Positions 47,776 to 56,954 are shown, counted from the first letter of the stretch. The stretch is 64,000 nt of DNA from Microbulbifer salipaludis (GCF_017303155.1 NZ_JAEKJR010000001.1:930001-994000); one strand, 5' to 3'. The notes: generated by a model not told the origin, from the letters alone. Numbers and translations: made by a program.

Positions 47776-48924
47776 TCAGGTCATGCGGTGCAGCACCTTG
47801 GGCAGTGCGGACGTGTATTTCTGCACGTCTTCAATTTTGCCCATGCTGACCCGGGACCAGTTGGTGTAATCGCGGTAGATACCACGGATAAAGACATTCT
47901 CTTTTTCCATCTCTGCGCGGAAGGTCTCCGCATTGAGATCGCCGAGATTGACAAACATGAAGTTGGTGACAGACGGCAGCGCGGTCAGCCCATTTTCTTT
48001 TACTGCGGCACTGACCATGTCCCGTGCTTCTTTGACCTTGATCCGGCAGTAGTCCATAAACTGCTGGTCTTCATAACAGGCGATGGCGGCGGCAAGACCG
48101 GCCTGGTTCAGGCCATACCAGCCAAGGCCATAGCGCTCCATTTCCTTGATTTTCTCCGGCTGCGCGATCAGGTAGCCCACGCGCATACCGGCGAGGCCAT
48201 AGATTTTGGAGAAGGTCCGCGCAACGATGATGTCGTGCCCTTGCTTGATCAGCGGCACCACGGTGTTTGCATCACTGTTGTCGGTGAGTTCGTTGTAGGC
48301 CTCATCCGCCAGCACGGTGCACTTCTTCGATGCCTTGATACAGAAATTCCGCATGGCGATCGGGTCGATCAGCATACCGGTCGGGTTATTTGGGTTGGTG
48401 ACCTGCACCATGGAAATGGAACCGTCGATGGCCGCGTACATGGCATCGAGATCGATCGCCAGGGACTCGAGTTTCGGCAAGCGTTTGATTTCGCCAATTT
48501 CCTGGATTTCCACTACGCGCGAGGTCGTGTCCCAGAACAGATCGGGCCCCAGGATGCTCCCTTTTTGAGCGGCGGCAATCGCTGCTGCGGCCAGTCCCGC
48601 ACTGCTGCCGGAGCCGAGGGTAATGTGATCGGGTGTGAGGCCGTGGCGTTCGGCGATCATGGATTTGAGACGCGCGACGCTGTCGTAGACGTAGTAGGCG
48701 CCTTTCTGGCTGGCTTCCATCATGGCCTTGAGCGCCTTGGGGCTCGGGCCATAGGGGTTTTCGTTGGCGTTCAGTTTGGCCACTCCAGGTGGCGGGCCGT
48801 AGAGCGGCGCAGGACGAGCGATTTCTTTCGCGGCGGCGCTGCTGGCCAGCCCGCTCATAGTGGCCGCTGAAAGGGCCGCTGTGGAGCCATGTAAAAACAT
48901 CCGTCTGCTTAGCGATTTTTGCAT
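47776..48924 (-). CDS. Tat-exported PLP aminotransferase, HisC-like
   Basis: A 382-residue fold-type I aminotransferase with a twin-arginine signal at the N-terminus (SRRMFLHGSTAALSAA, R7-R8), so it should fold with its cofactor and act in the periplasm. PLP-site residues are visible: N180 in TNPNNPTG, D207 in LADEAY and the Schiff-base Lys K240 in ARTFSKIYGLAGMRVGY. Resemblance is to histidinol-phosphate aminotransferases, but no histidine biosynthesis gene is near and export argues for another substrate. GGGGAG about 8 bases before ATG 48924 decides the start. It follows the TauE/SafE gene by 49 bp. Confidence 0.88.
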   Translation of the reverse strand: MQKSLSRRMFLHGSTAALSAATMSGLASSAAAKEIARPAPLYGPPPGVAKLNANENPYGPSPKALKAMMEASQKGAYYVYDSVARLKSMIAERHGLTPDHITLGSGSSAGLAAAAIAAAQKGSILGPDLFWDTTSRVVEIQEIGEIKRLPKLESLAIDLDAMYAAIDGSISMVQVTNPNNPTGMLIDPIAMRNFCIKASKKCTVLADEAYNELTDNSDANTVVPLIKQGHDIIVARTFSKIYGLAGMRVGYLIAQPEKIKEMERYGLGWYGLNQAGLAAAIACYEDQQFMDYCRIKVKEARDMVSAAVKENGLTALPSVTNFMFVNLGDLNAETFRAEMEKENVFIRGIYRDYTNWSRVSMGKIEDVQKYTSALPKVLHRMT

Positions 48925-48973
48925 TATTGTATTCTCCCCGTGTGAGTGTTTTTCAAGCATCAGTTGGAATGGA

Positions 48974-49792
48974 TCAAGCCTTGGCAAACATCGCCAGGGA
49001 TACCACGATCAGGTAGATCCCGAACAAGCGTTTCAGGTGTAGTTCATTGAGGCTGTGGGCCCAGCGCGCGCCGATGGGTGCTGAGATAATGGAAAATACG
49101 GAAATGGCAACCAGCGCTGGGAGGTTGATGTAGCCGATCGAGCCCATGGGCAGATTCGGTGCGTTGAGCCCCATAATGAGGAATCCGATCGCGCCAGGCA
49201 GGCCGATTAGAAAGCCTATTCCGGAGGCGGTCGCCACGGCCTGATGCGCCGGCCGATTACACAGCACCATGGTCATCACCGTGATGGTGCCACCGCCAAT
49301 ACCCAGCAGTGAAGAAAACCCGCCGAGAAAGCTCGCCAGTCCCGCCCGCGCCAACCCGGTGGGCATCTCCAGTTTACCCTTGAAACCGTCGAACAGGTGG
49401 GGAAACAGGAAGTAAATGGAGTAGAGCAGAACACCGGTAGCGAAGACGTACACCAGGCTTTTGCTGTCGGTAAACGACGCGATATATAGCCCACCGCCCA
49501 CGCCGAGCACAATCCACACCGACCAGTCCCGCAGTACCTTGAAGTCCACTGCGCCCCGCTTGTTGTGGGCCTGTACCGAGCGCGCCGACGACACCACGAT
49601 GGACGCAAGAGACGTTCCCACCGCCACACGCATCATTTCATCCGACGCGCTGTGCAGGAATGGAAACACCGCTAGCAGCGCGGGGACTACCACAAACCCA
49701 CCGCCATTGCCGAACAGCCCTGCGGTGATACCGGCAATCAGGCCCGCGACACAGAGCAGCAGGATAAAAAGTGATACTTCCTCGACGGTCAT
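48974..49792 (-). CDS. TauE/SafE-family membrane permease
   Basis: A 272-residue inner-membrane protein with about eight helices in two similar halves; each half starts with a Gly-rich motif (GITAGLFGNGGGFVVVPAL and GGFSSLLGIGGGTITVMTM), the hallmark of the sulfite/organosulfonate exporter family. The transported anion is not predictable. GGGAGA precedes ATG 49792. It heads an operon with the Tat-exported aminotransferase, which suggests export of a product or uptake of a compound handled in the periplasm. Confidence 0.9.
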   Translation of the reverse strand: MTVEEVSLFILLLCVAGLIAGITAGLFGNGGGFVVVPALLAVFPFLHSASDEMMRVAVGTSLASIVVSSARSVQAHNKRGAVDFKVLRDWSVWIVLGVGGGLYIASFTDSKSLVYVFATGVLLYSIYFLFPHLFDGFKGKLEMPTGLARAGLASFLGGFSSLLGIGGGTITVMTMVLCNRPAHQAVATASGIGFLIGLPGAIGFLIMGLNAPNLPMGSIGYINLPALVAISVFSIISAPIGARWAHSLNELHLKRLFGIYLIVVSLAMFAKA

Positions 49793-49921
49793 TGGCTCTC
49801 CCGGTGTTCTTTATTGAACACCTTTTCAAAGCATTAACTGTGCCAATAAGCGCCTGAGATGAATGGATGCGTTGAAGCGAATCCTGTGGTCGCGACGAAG
49901 TGGTGGAGAGCGGTATCGGTG

Positions 49922-49942
49922 AAGCGCTTTAGCGCTTTTTTT
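49922..49942 (+). terminator. Intrinsic terminator-like hairpin upstream of a metalloprotease gene
   Basis: AAGCGC-TTTA-GCGCTT followed by further T (seven in total). It reads toward the metalloprotease gene 121 bp downstream with no visible gene to end, so it may be an attenuator in that leader or the end of a short untranslated RNA. Confidence 0.5.
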
Positions 49943-50063
49943 GCTCCGCAGTAGACCGAAATACACCATGGAGGTTTACGGATGTGCGGCGTCTGGTTAT
50001 CTTCGTCGCCTGATCTAACAAACTCAGCCAAATAAAATTCCGTAAGGCACAGCCGGGGGAGAA

Positions 50064-52454
50064 ATGTTCAAAAAAATAATCGCGCTGGTAGCACTGGTCT
50101 TCAGCATCGGTGTACAGGCTGAAACCATCAGCAGCCTGACCGCAAATATGCAGAAGCAGCAGGGGCTGTTCGACTTCTACTGGGATGAATCCAAAGGGCG
50201 CATCCTGTTGCAGGTTGACCAGTTCGACCGCGAGCTGCTGCTGGTGACCGGGCTCGCCCAGGGGCTGGGCTCAAACCCGGTGGGTCTGGACCGCAACCAG
50301 GCCGGTGAAAGCCGTGTGGTCAAGTTTGAGCGGGTTGGCAACAAGGTTCTGATCCATCAGGTCAATCTGGATTATCGCGCCCAATCAGAGAATCCGGCGG
50401 AGCGCCGCGCGGTGGAGGAAGCCTTTGCCACCTCTGTGCTGTGGGGCTTTGAGGTAATTGCCGAGGAAGGGCGCGGCGTGCTGGTGGATTTTACCCCGTT
50501 CCTACTGAGCGATCAGCACGGTATCGCGAAGCGTCTGAAAGATGCCAAGCAGGGCAGTTACCAGATCGACGCCGGCAAGTCAGCGATCTATCTCCCGCGT
50601 ACCAAGAGTTTTCCCCAGAACACCGAGTTTGAGGCGCAACTGACATTCGCCGGCAGCGAGCCCGGCAATTACATGCAGGAAGTGGTGCCGACGCCCGAAC
50701 TGGTCACCCTGCGCCAGCATATCTCGCTGGTGGCTCTGCCAGACGATGGTTATCAGCCACGCAAGTTTCACAGTCGCAGCGGCTACTTCCCGCTGCAGTA
50801 CCGCGACTACGCAACGGCAATCGACCAGCCAATGGATCAGCGGTTGATTTTCCGTCACCGCCTGGAGAAGAAAGCGGGCAGTAACGAAGTGGTGGAGCCC
50901 ATCGTTTACTACGTGGATTCCGGTGTGCCGGAACCCGTGCGCAGTGCACTGATCGAAGGCGCCAGCTGGTGGAACCAGGCATTTGAAGCGGCCGGTTTTG
51001 AAAATGCGTTCCAGGTGAAAATCCTGCCGGAAGATGCGGACCCGCTGGATGTGCGCTACAACGTGATCAACTGGGTGCACCGCTCTACCCGCGGCTGGTC
51101 CTATGGCTATTCTGTTTACGATCCACGCACCGGTGAGATTCTCAAGGGGAATGTTACCCTCGGCTCCCTGCGCGTACGTCAGGACTTGCTCATCGCCCAG
51201 GGCCTGCTGCAGCCTTATGACAGCAAAGATGCGGATGTTGAAAACCTGAAGGCTATGGCGCTTGCCCGCATTCGCCAGCTGTCAGCCCATGAAGTGGGGC
51301 ACACCCTGGGGATCGCACACAACTTTATTTCCAGTGCGGAAGGCCGTGCCTCTGTGATGGATTACCCGGCACCCCTGGTTACCCTGAGCGGGCGTGATCT
51401 AGAGCTGGGCGAGGCCTACGCCACCGGAATCGGTAGCTGGGACAAGCTGGCGGTGCGCTACGGCTATGGCATTGCCGATGGTAATGAAGCGGAGTACCTC
51501 GCCAGCGTACTCAGCGAAGCCGAGAAGCAGCAACTGCGCTTTATCTCCGACCCGGATTCCCGGGCCATCAATAACGCCCACGCGGCGTCCCACCTGTGGG
51601 ATAACGGTGGCGACGTATTGGAGGAGTTCCAGCGTATGACGCAGCTGCGTCGCCACGCACTGGAAAACTTCTCCACCGCCGCCAATCGCCCGGATGTGGC
51701 CCGCTCTTCCCTGGATGAAACTCTGGTGCCGGTGTATTACGGGCATCGTTACCAGGCGGAAGCCGTGGGCAAACTGATCGGGGGCCTCGATTACAACTAT
51801 CTGTACAACGATGCCGGGGCTGAGAGTTACACCATGGTGGCGGGCGACCGCCAGCAGCAGGCCATCGACGCGCTGGCGTCTACCCTGAAGCCGGAATTTC
51901 TGACATTACCGGAAAAGGTATTGAGCCTGCTGCCGCCCAAATCCTACGGCTACGCGCGCACCATCGAGAGTTTCCCTGCCTACACCGGTGTGGCCTTTGA
52001 CGCGATCGCCATGGCCGAGGCCGCCGCCGGCCACACGTTCTCTATCCTGCTGCACCCGGAGCGGGCCGCACGTCTGCAACAGCAGCAGGCACGGCGTGGC
52101 GAGGGCCCCGGCTTCAATACGCTGCTGGCACAGCTGACGGCGCAGGCGCTGGCCAGTGAAGACTACACCGGGCTGGAAGCGGCCATCCATCAGCGCGTCA
52201 ACCATGTGTATATCCATCAGCTGATGGTGCTCGCGAACAACAATAAAGCAGCGGAGTCGGCCCGCGCTCGCGCCAGTTTTGAGCTGGCAAAATTCCAGCA
52301 CGCGATCGGCGAAATGAAGCTGTTTGGGGATGACCCACATGGTTACAACGCGCATTATTTTTACGAGGCCAACCGCATCGGGTCCTTTATGGATGGCCAT
52401 CTGAAGGTGGACAAGGCTGACCTGAAGCCCATGCCGCCGGGTTCCCCGATTTAA
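50064..52454 (+). CDS. Secreted zinc metalloprotease of the DUF5117/DUF5118 type
   Basis: A 796-residue exported metzincin-like protease. Signal peptide about 1-19 (ending VQA). The N-terminal part (about 25-200) matches the DUF5118/DUF5117 region (FDFYWDESKGRILLQVD), and the zinc motif is H409-E-V-G-H413-T-L-G-I-A-H419 followed by a Met-turn candidate SVMDYPAP. These large proteins are common in Bacteroidetes and marine gammaproteobacteria; targets are unknown. A bidirectional-looking terminator follows the gene. Confidence 0.9.
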   Translation: MFKKIIALVALVFSIGVQAETISSLTANMQKQQGLFDFYWDESKGRILLQVDQFDRELLLVTGLAQGLGSNPVGLDRNQAGESRVVKFERVGNKVLIHQVNLDYRAQSENPAERRAVEEAFATSVLWGFEVIAEEGRGVLVDFTPFLLSDQHGIAKRLKDAKQGSYQIDAGKSAIYLPRTKSFPQNTEFEAQLTFAGSEPGNYMQEVVPTPELVTLRQHISLVALPDDGYQPRKFHSRSGYFPLQYRDYATAIDQPMDQRLIFRHRLEKKAGSNEVVEPIVYYVDSGVPEPVRSALIEGASWWNQAFEAAGFENAFQVKILPEDADPLDVRYNVINWVHRSTRGWSYGYSVYDPRTGEILKGNVTLGSLRVRQDLLIAQGLLQPYDSKDADVENLKAMALARIRQLSAHEVGHTLGIAHNFISSAEGRASVMDYPAPLVTLSGRDLELGEAYATGIGSWDKLAVRYGYGIADGNEAEYLASVLSEAEKQQLRFISDPDSRAINNAHAASHLWDNGGDVLEEFQRMTQLRRHALENFSTAANRPDVARSSLDETLVPVYYGHRYQAEAVGKLIGGLDYNYLYNDAGAESYTMVAGDRQQQAIDALASTLKPEFLTLPEKVLSLLPPKSYGYARTIESFPAYTGVAFDAIAMAEAAAGHTFSILLHPERAARLQQQQARRGEGPGFNTLLAQLTAQALASEDYTGLEAAIHQRVNHVYIHQLMVLANNNKAAESARARASFELAKFQHAIGEMKLFGDDPHGYNAHYFYEANRIGSFMDGHLKVDKADLKPMPPGSPI

Positions 52455-52479
52455 CCATTGCTGCGAACCGTGCAAACCC

Positions 52480-52512
52480 AAAGAGCCGCGTATTGACGCG
52501 GCTCTTTTTTTT
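52480..52512 (+). terminator. Strong intrinsic terminator
   Basis: AAAGAGCCGCG-TATTGA-CGCGGCTCTTT followed by T. It lies between convergent protease genes and also carries AAA on the opposite flank, so it may act on both strands. Confidence 0.92.
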
Positions 52513-52523
52513 GCAGAAGGCGA

Positions 52524-54464
52524 TCAGAAGTAACAGCGCCCACCCCAGCGAAAACCGCAGGTTGCGGTGACGCTCTTGGTGATGGAGTGGCTTTCGCCGG
52601 CGTCGTCGGTGACGGTCAGGGTTACGCTGTAGGTGCCATCTTCCGCATATTCATGGCTCGGGTTCTGCGCATTGGAGCTGCTGCCATCGCCGAAATCCCA
52701 ATGCCAGCTTTCGATGCTGCCGTCAGCGTCGCTACTGGCATCGGTAAAGCTGGCCGTCGCGCGGGCGACCGAGAAGGTAAAGTCGGCAACCGGGGCCTGA
52801 TTCGGGGTGGTGGTATCCGGGTCGGTTACCGTGACGGTCTGGCTGCGGGTGGCGCTGGTGCCCTCGTTGTCGGTGACGGTCAGGGATACGGAATAGGTGC
52901 CGGCCGCACCGTAGGTGTGACTGGGGTGCTGGACGCTGCTGCGGTTGCCATCACCAAAATCCCAGTCCCAGGCGGTGATATTACCGTCGGCATCGCTGCT
53001 TTGATCCTGGCAGTCAATGGTCAGTGCCTCGTCCACACACGTGAATCCCACAACCGGCGGCTGATTGCCATTACTGACCGTATTGAGGGCCGCACGGGCA
53101 TCCAGGATGCCCGCGCCGCAACCGCCGCTGCAGTTGCCGGGTAAGTCCCGCGCGGTATCGCGCAGCGCGTTGCGCACCTGGTCGGGAGAAAGGTCGGGAT
53201 TTGCCTGATACAGCAGTGCGGCCACGCCGGCTACATGCGGCGCCGCCATACTGGTGCCTTGATAGAACCGATAGCTTTCTCCCGCCGGCCCCTGAGTGCC
53301 ACTGTTGAGGGTAGAGAGAACGCCGTTACCGCTGGTGCTGGTTTCGCCACCCGGCGCGCTGAGATCGATGGCCGTTCCGTAGTTGGAATACGACGCCCGA
53401 TTGCCCTCGCGATCCGTAGCCGCCACCGTCACGACGCCATTGCAGTTTGCGGGAGAGAATTCATTGGCATCGGCGTTGCTGTTGCCGGCCGCCGTCACCA
53501 CGGTGGCACCATTGCTGCGCGCGGTGTTGATCGCATTTTGCATAGCCGTGCTGCAGCTGCCCGTGCCGCCAAGGCTGAGATTGATTACCTGCGCCGGGGT
53601 GTTATTGGTGGGCACACCGGGCACGTTACCGCCGCTCGTCCATACGATGGCATCGATAATGTCGGACGTGTAGCCGCCGCATTTTCCGAGCACCCGGGCG
53701 ACCAGTACCCTGGCCCCGTGGGCGACACCGGCAACACCGCGGTTGTTGTTGGTCAAGGCGGCAATGGTGCCGGCCACATGGGTTCCGTGCCAGCTACTGT
53801 TGCGTGGCTGTGACGGATTGAAGAAGCCACACTCCCAGGCGCGCAGCCAGTCACCGGGATCACTGGGATCGCTGTCGCGGCCGTCGCCATCATTGGCCAC
53901 TGCGGTGTCATCGATGAAGTCGTAGCCCAGGATGATGTTGTCATTCAAATCCGAATGGTCGGTAATGCCGGTATCGATCACCGCTACCACCACACCACTG
54001 CCGTCGTGGGTATCCCAGGCCGCCTCAAGGTTAATGCCTCCGGTGGCCTCAAAATAATGCCACTGCTCGTTGTAGCGGCTATCTCCCGGTATCGCGGTAT
54101 GCTGCATCAGCTGGTCGACCTCGACCGACAGCACGCCGGGCTGGTTGCTCAGGGCACTGACCAGTCTCTGCAAGCTGGCAGGGGCGAGCCGCTGTTGCAG
54201 TCGCAGTACGTCGAATTGTCCATTGGCGAGGCTGCGCCGATAGTGCAGTTCCACTCCGGTAAGCTGGGACAGGCTGGCCGCGATATCGGGGGCGTGATGA
54301 TCCGCGCGCGGCAGCGCGAATTGCAGAATAAGCTGCTGCGCATGGGGCGCAGAGCTCGCGCTGGAAATGTCGGGAGATGCTTGTGCGGTGGAAGTTACCG
54401 AGAAGAGCGCGGCGAGGGCAAAATACAGGCTCGCCGATGCGCGCCGAACGGAAAAAAAGGCCAC
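52524..54464 (-). CDS. Secreted subtilisin-like (S8) protease with two PKD domains
   Basis: A 646-residue exported serine protease. From the GTG at 54464: signal peptide about 1-29, I9-like propeptide (about 40-125), catalytic domain (150-440) with D164 in AVIDTGITDH, H226 in WHGTHVAGT and S405 in YQGTSMAAPHVAG. Two PKD domains follow (about 485-560 and 568-640; WDWDFGDG and WHWDFGDG), then a short aromatic end GFRWGGRCYF. The GTG is chosen because AAGGA lies 7-11 bases upstream and the long frame from 54533 would put 23 odd residues before the signal. PKD domains may hold insoluble protein substrates. Confidence 0.92.
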   Translation of the reverse strand: MAFFSVRRASASLYFALAALFSVTSTAQASPDISSASSAPHAQQLILQFALPRADHHAPDIAASLSQLTGVELHYRRSLANGQFDVLRLQQRLAPASLQRLVSALSNQPGVLSVEVDQLMQHTAIPGDSRYNEQWHYFEATGGINLEAAWDTHDGSGVVVAVIDTGITDHSDLNDNIILGYDFIDDTAVANDGDGRDSDPSDPGDWLRAWECGFFNPSQPRNSSWHGTHVAGTIAALTNNNRGVAGVAHGARVLVARVLGKCGGYTSDIIDAIVWTSGGNVPGVPTNNTPAQVINLSLGGTGSCSTAMQNAINTARSNGATVVTAAGNSNADANEFSPANCNGVVTVAATDREGNRASYSNYGTAIDLSAPGGETSTSGNGVLSTLNSGTQGPAGESYRFYQGTSMAAPHVAGVAALLYQANPDLSPDQVRNALRDTARDLPGNCSGGCGAGILDARAALNTVSNGNQPPVVGFTCVDEALTIDCQDQSSDADGNITAWDWDFGDGNRSSVQHPSHTYGAAGTYSVSLTVTDNEGTSATRSQTVTVTDPDTTTPNQAPVADFTFSVARATASFTDASSDADGSIESWHWDFGDGSSSNAQNPSHEYAEDGTYSVTLTVTDDAGESHSITKSVTATCGFRWGGRCYF

Positions 54465-54599
54465 GATTACATCCTTGTACTGCTGGACGCGGGAATACGC
54501 GCCGGACTGCTCACAGCACCATCCTGGCGCCACTCATTTAAGCCTAGCAGGCGGGTGCGTCCTGGCCAGCACTGCGAGATCGCGCGCGGATGCCGGACA

Positions 54600-55415
54600 T
54601 CACCCGCGAATAAACTGAGACTTTTTAATCCAGTGCTTGCCGCGGTAGCGGCGGGTGGGGGCGGAGGTGGTCTTGGCCCAGAAGTAGTCCCGGTTGAACT
54701 GGAACTCGACCTCGTAGCCCTCCGCGAGTGCCGCCAGAGGCATGGCCTGCCATGTGGATTGGCGGCGCTTGCTGGTGGCTTCCAGCAGGTATTCGGTGTC
54801 GTCGACAATGGCGATCACCCAGGCATGGCCCTGTCCCTTGTGCGTGCCCAGGGCGACGCGCGCATCAATGCCGAGGTTGATCAGCCAGTCGGCGAGTAGG
54901 ATGGCATGGTCTTCACAGTCGCCGCGTTTCTGGTAATAGGCCTGGCGCGAGGTCTGCCAGATATCCGCGAGCCCGGCGTACTGCAGGTGATCGTATTGGT
55001 ATTCCTTGCGGGTTGCCAGAGTGTACAGGGGTACCCACAGTGCTTTGGTTTCAAACGGCTGGAAGCCCACCAGATAGCTGTTGGCAAAATGATGTAGCTT
55101 GTCGAGCCCGCGCGCAGAGGCGGTAACCGATTCCAGGCCCTGCCAGTTCCAGATGGAGATGTAACTGCTTTCCTGCTCGGAGCGTTTTCCCACCGCCTGC
55201 TGCACCATAGCTTCCGTGAGTGGGGCACTGGTGCCGGGTACGACCACCGTACCCCGCTGGTTGTCGCGCATGCTGGGTGTCTCTGGCTCGCCGCGCACGG
55301 ATGCCAGTTTGCGCTCCTGCAAGGTGTGTTGCGCAGGCAAATGTTGCCACTGTCGCACAACCTCCGGCAGTAGCAGCAGTATGGCCAGCAGGGCGCTGGC
55401 GAGTAACCACCTCAC
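54600..55415 (-). CDS. Transglutaminase-like cysteine peptidase, membrane-anchored or exported
   Basis: A 271-residue protein with an N-terminal hydrophobic segment (2-18). The core matches bacterial transglutaminase-like cysteine proteinases: YYQKRGDCEDHAILLADWL with C167, GHAWV with H197, and LEAT where the third catalytic residue would be (Glu rather than Asp, or another residue serves). The best-known relative group contains LapG, which cleaves adhesins, but no calcium-binding or adhesin partner is adjacent. A small DUF350-like membrane protein gene lies 9 bp upstream on the same strand. Confidence 0.8.
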   Translation of the reverse strand: MRWLLASALLAILLLLPEVVRQWQHLPAQHTLQERKLASVRGEPETPSMRDNQRGTVVVPGTSAPLTEAMVQQAVGKRSEQESSYISIWNWQGLESVTASARGLDKLHHFANSYLVGFQPFETKALWVPLYTLATRKEYQYDHLQYAGLADIWQTSRQAYYQKRGDCEDHAILLADWLINLGIDARVALGTHKGQGHAWVIAIVDDTEYLLEATSKRRQSTWQAMPLAALAEGYEVEFQFNRDYFWAKTTSAPTRRYRGKHWIKKSQFIRG

Positions 55416-55424
55416 TGTCAGCGC

Positions 55425-55688
55425 CTAGCCTTTTAGCCCGAAGGAAATAATCAATGCGACGAAGATCAGGATCGTTGAGGCAAAAATAGCCACGGCGATA
55501 TTGCCGTTCTTCAGTTCGCCTTCGATGTCTACGTGCTTGAGCAGTTTTTTGTCGATGATCAGCAGCGCCACCATGCCAATCAGTAACGCCAGCAAGGTAT
55601 ACAGCAGGTTCAGCCCAAGATTGAACAGGGTCGCGGTGAGGAATTCAGATTGCACGTGATTCGGTCCATGTCGGTCAATTTTGCGCAA
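55425..55688 (-). CDS. Small DUF350-like membrane protein
   Basis: An 87-residue protein (76 if translation begins at the GTG at 55655) with two hydrophobic helices (about 25-45 and 64-85) and between them KKLLKHVDIEGELKNGNIAVA, the charged loop with E-x-x-x-x-N-x-A typical of DUF350. Function is unknown. It is 9 bp upstream of the transglutaminase-like gene, so the two are probably co-transcribed. The ATG start has no strong ribosome site. Confidence 0.72.
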   Translation of the reverse strand: MRKIDRHGPNHVQSEFLTATLFNLGLNLLYTLLALLIGMVALLIIDKKLLKHVDIEGELKNGNIAVAIFASTILIFVALIISFGLKG

Positions 55689-56053
55689 TTAGAGCATAAC
55701 CGCCGCGGCATTTCTGCCCGCTGTTTGCGGCCCGTGTACCTTGGGTTTCGCAGTGCAGTCGGGGGTCTTCCCGGTACAAACTTGGCTGGAGGTGGGCCTG
55801 CAGACAAAAAAGTGTGCAAAAAAGCATTTTTACACCAGGAAAAACCGTGCTCCGGAAGCGCCGCGCTGGAGGAAACTAGTGCACACCGAAAGACTTTGAG
55901 GGTAGAACAGCAGTGATAAGTTGATCGAAGCAAAACCGCTGACCAAAGTTGCCGCTGCAGTTTCAGATAACCCGGATTTTAGCCGGTTTTTTGTTGGGAA
56001 CGGTATTTTCGCTGAGTAGACTTCCGGACACGTTGAAAGAGGAGGTGTTCTCC
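55689..56053. other. Intergenic region upstream of a small secreted-protein gene
   Basis: 365 bp. Apart from a strong ribosome site AGAGGAGGTG (about 56036-56047) for the next gene, I see no gene, repeat or clear promoter. Open frames here have no homologue-like character. Confidence 0.4.
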
Positions 56054-56443
56054 ATGCGTTATTTACTACCTGTAGTTCTGTTTTGTTCGCTCTCTGGTGT
56101 CGCGATGGCACAGCAACCGATGTCTCAGCTGCCGGCTGGTGCTTCGGAAGTGCAGATTTTGGGTAAAACCTACTGGCACAGCGGCGATAACTTTTATCAG
56201 TTCAATGAGGAAACCGGCATGTTCTATCAGGTTCCTCAGCCCACTGTGCAGGCTCACAAGGACCGTATTTCTCAGTCGCACATGTATCAGCGCAGCCAGA
56301 CTCTGCCGGGTACCGGTCTGACCGGTGACCAGATCGAAGGTTGTCGTAATGCCGCTGCGGATAAATCCAATGAGGTGCCTAACCGCGGTAGTCAGGTGTA
56401 CATCAATGAGTACAATGCCTGCATCCGTGATCTGCAGCAGTAA
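56054..56443 (+). CDS. Small secreted protein of unknown function
   Basis: A 129-residue exported protein: signal peptide MRYLLPVVLFCSLSGVAMA (1-19), a Gln/Pro-containing segment with KTYWHSGDNFYQFNEETGMF, and a C-terminal part with two Cys (GCRNAAADKSNEVPNRG and NACIRDLQQ) that could pair. An exceptionally good ribosome site (AGAGGAGG, optimal spacing) and a strong terminator suggest high expression. An upstream ATG at 55949 would add a second hydrophobic stretch and is rejected. I do not recognise the family. Confidence 0.8.
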   Translation: MRYLLPVVLFCSLSGVAMAQQPMSQLPAGASEVQILGKTYWHSGDNFYQFNEETGMFYQVPQPTVQAHKDRISQSHMYQRSQTLPGTGLTGDQIEGCRNAAADKSNEVPNRGSQVYINEYNACIRDLQQ

Positions 56444-56482
56444 CATCTGCAGCAGTACTCTCGAAGATTAGGTGAGAGTAGA

Positions 56483-56514
56483 AAGGTCTGCCGGGGAACC
56501 GGCAGACCTTTTTT
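56483..56514 (+). terminator. Intrinsic terminator of the small secreted-protein gene
   Basis: AAGGTCTGCC paired with GGCAGACCTT, GC-rich loop, then T-run; 40 bp after the stop. Confidence 0.9.
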
Positions 56515-56555
56515 ATTGCGTGCTGATTACGTGCCCATTTTGCATGCTCTGCCGA

Positions 56556-56954
56556 TCAGTAGGCTCCACGGATCAGCTCAATACCGGGGCCGATGGCGCG
56601 GCGCCAGGCGAGTTCGGTGGCTTCATCAAATTGGGGGTCATACTGGCGCAGGGTGGCAAGCAATGCGTCCAGCCACAGGCCATACCATTCCGGACGGATG
56701 TTATGTCCTTTGCGGGAGTGGCTGCACCCGAGGGCGCGCAGTTTGGTATCCGGCATACCGCGAGCATGCAGCACCAGTTGCAGAATGCCATTGCGCAGCA
56801 GATGGCGCTGCGCAGGCATATCGGTATCCTTGAACAGCGAGCGGATGACTTCAGAGCTGCTCATAAAGCGGTCGTAAAAATCGATGAAAAAACGATCGTT
56901 GTTACAGCAGCGGCCATAGCTTTGAAAAACGATATCACTGTCGGCATTTCCCAT
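56556..56954 (-). CDS. Single-domain globin-like protein
   Basis: A 132-residue protein with helical globin character: SYGRCCNNDRFFIDFYDRFM (A-B helices), LVLHARGMPD and RPEWYGLWLDALLATLRQYD (G helix), then the H helix. A haem-coordinating His is expected in the LVLHARG or SHSRKGHNI region; I cannot assign it safely. The family (bacterial globins with WYGLWL-like motifs) is usually uncharacterised, perhaps oxygen or NO related. The ATG at 56954 has AGGGGGT upstream, better than the frame start at 56990. Confidence 0.8.
   Translation of the reverse strand: MGNADSDIVFQSYGRCCNNDRFFIDFYDRFMSSSEVIRSLFKDTDMPAQRHLLRNGILQLVLHARGMPDTKLRALGCSHSRKGHNIRPEWYGLWLDALLATLRQYDPQFDEATELAWRRAIGPGIELIRGAY

Noticed and set aside
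49834..50031. 65-residue minus-strand frame upstream of the TauE/SafE gene
   Set aside because: It lacks a ribosome site and domain pattern and covers the terminator-like hairpin; more likely leader DNA.
55650..55916. 88-residue plus-strand frame
   Set aside because: It overlaps the DUF350-like start region and has no coherent hydrophobic or domain pattern.
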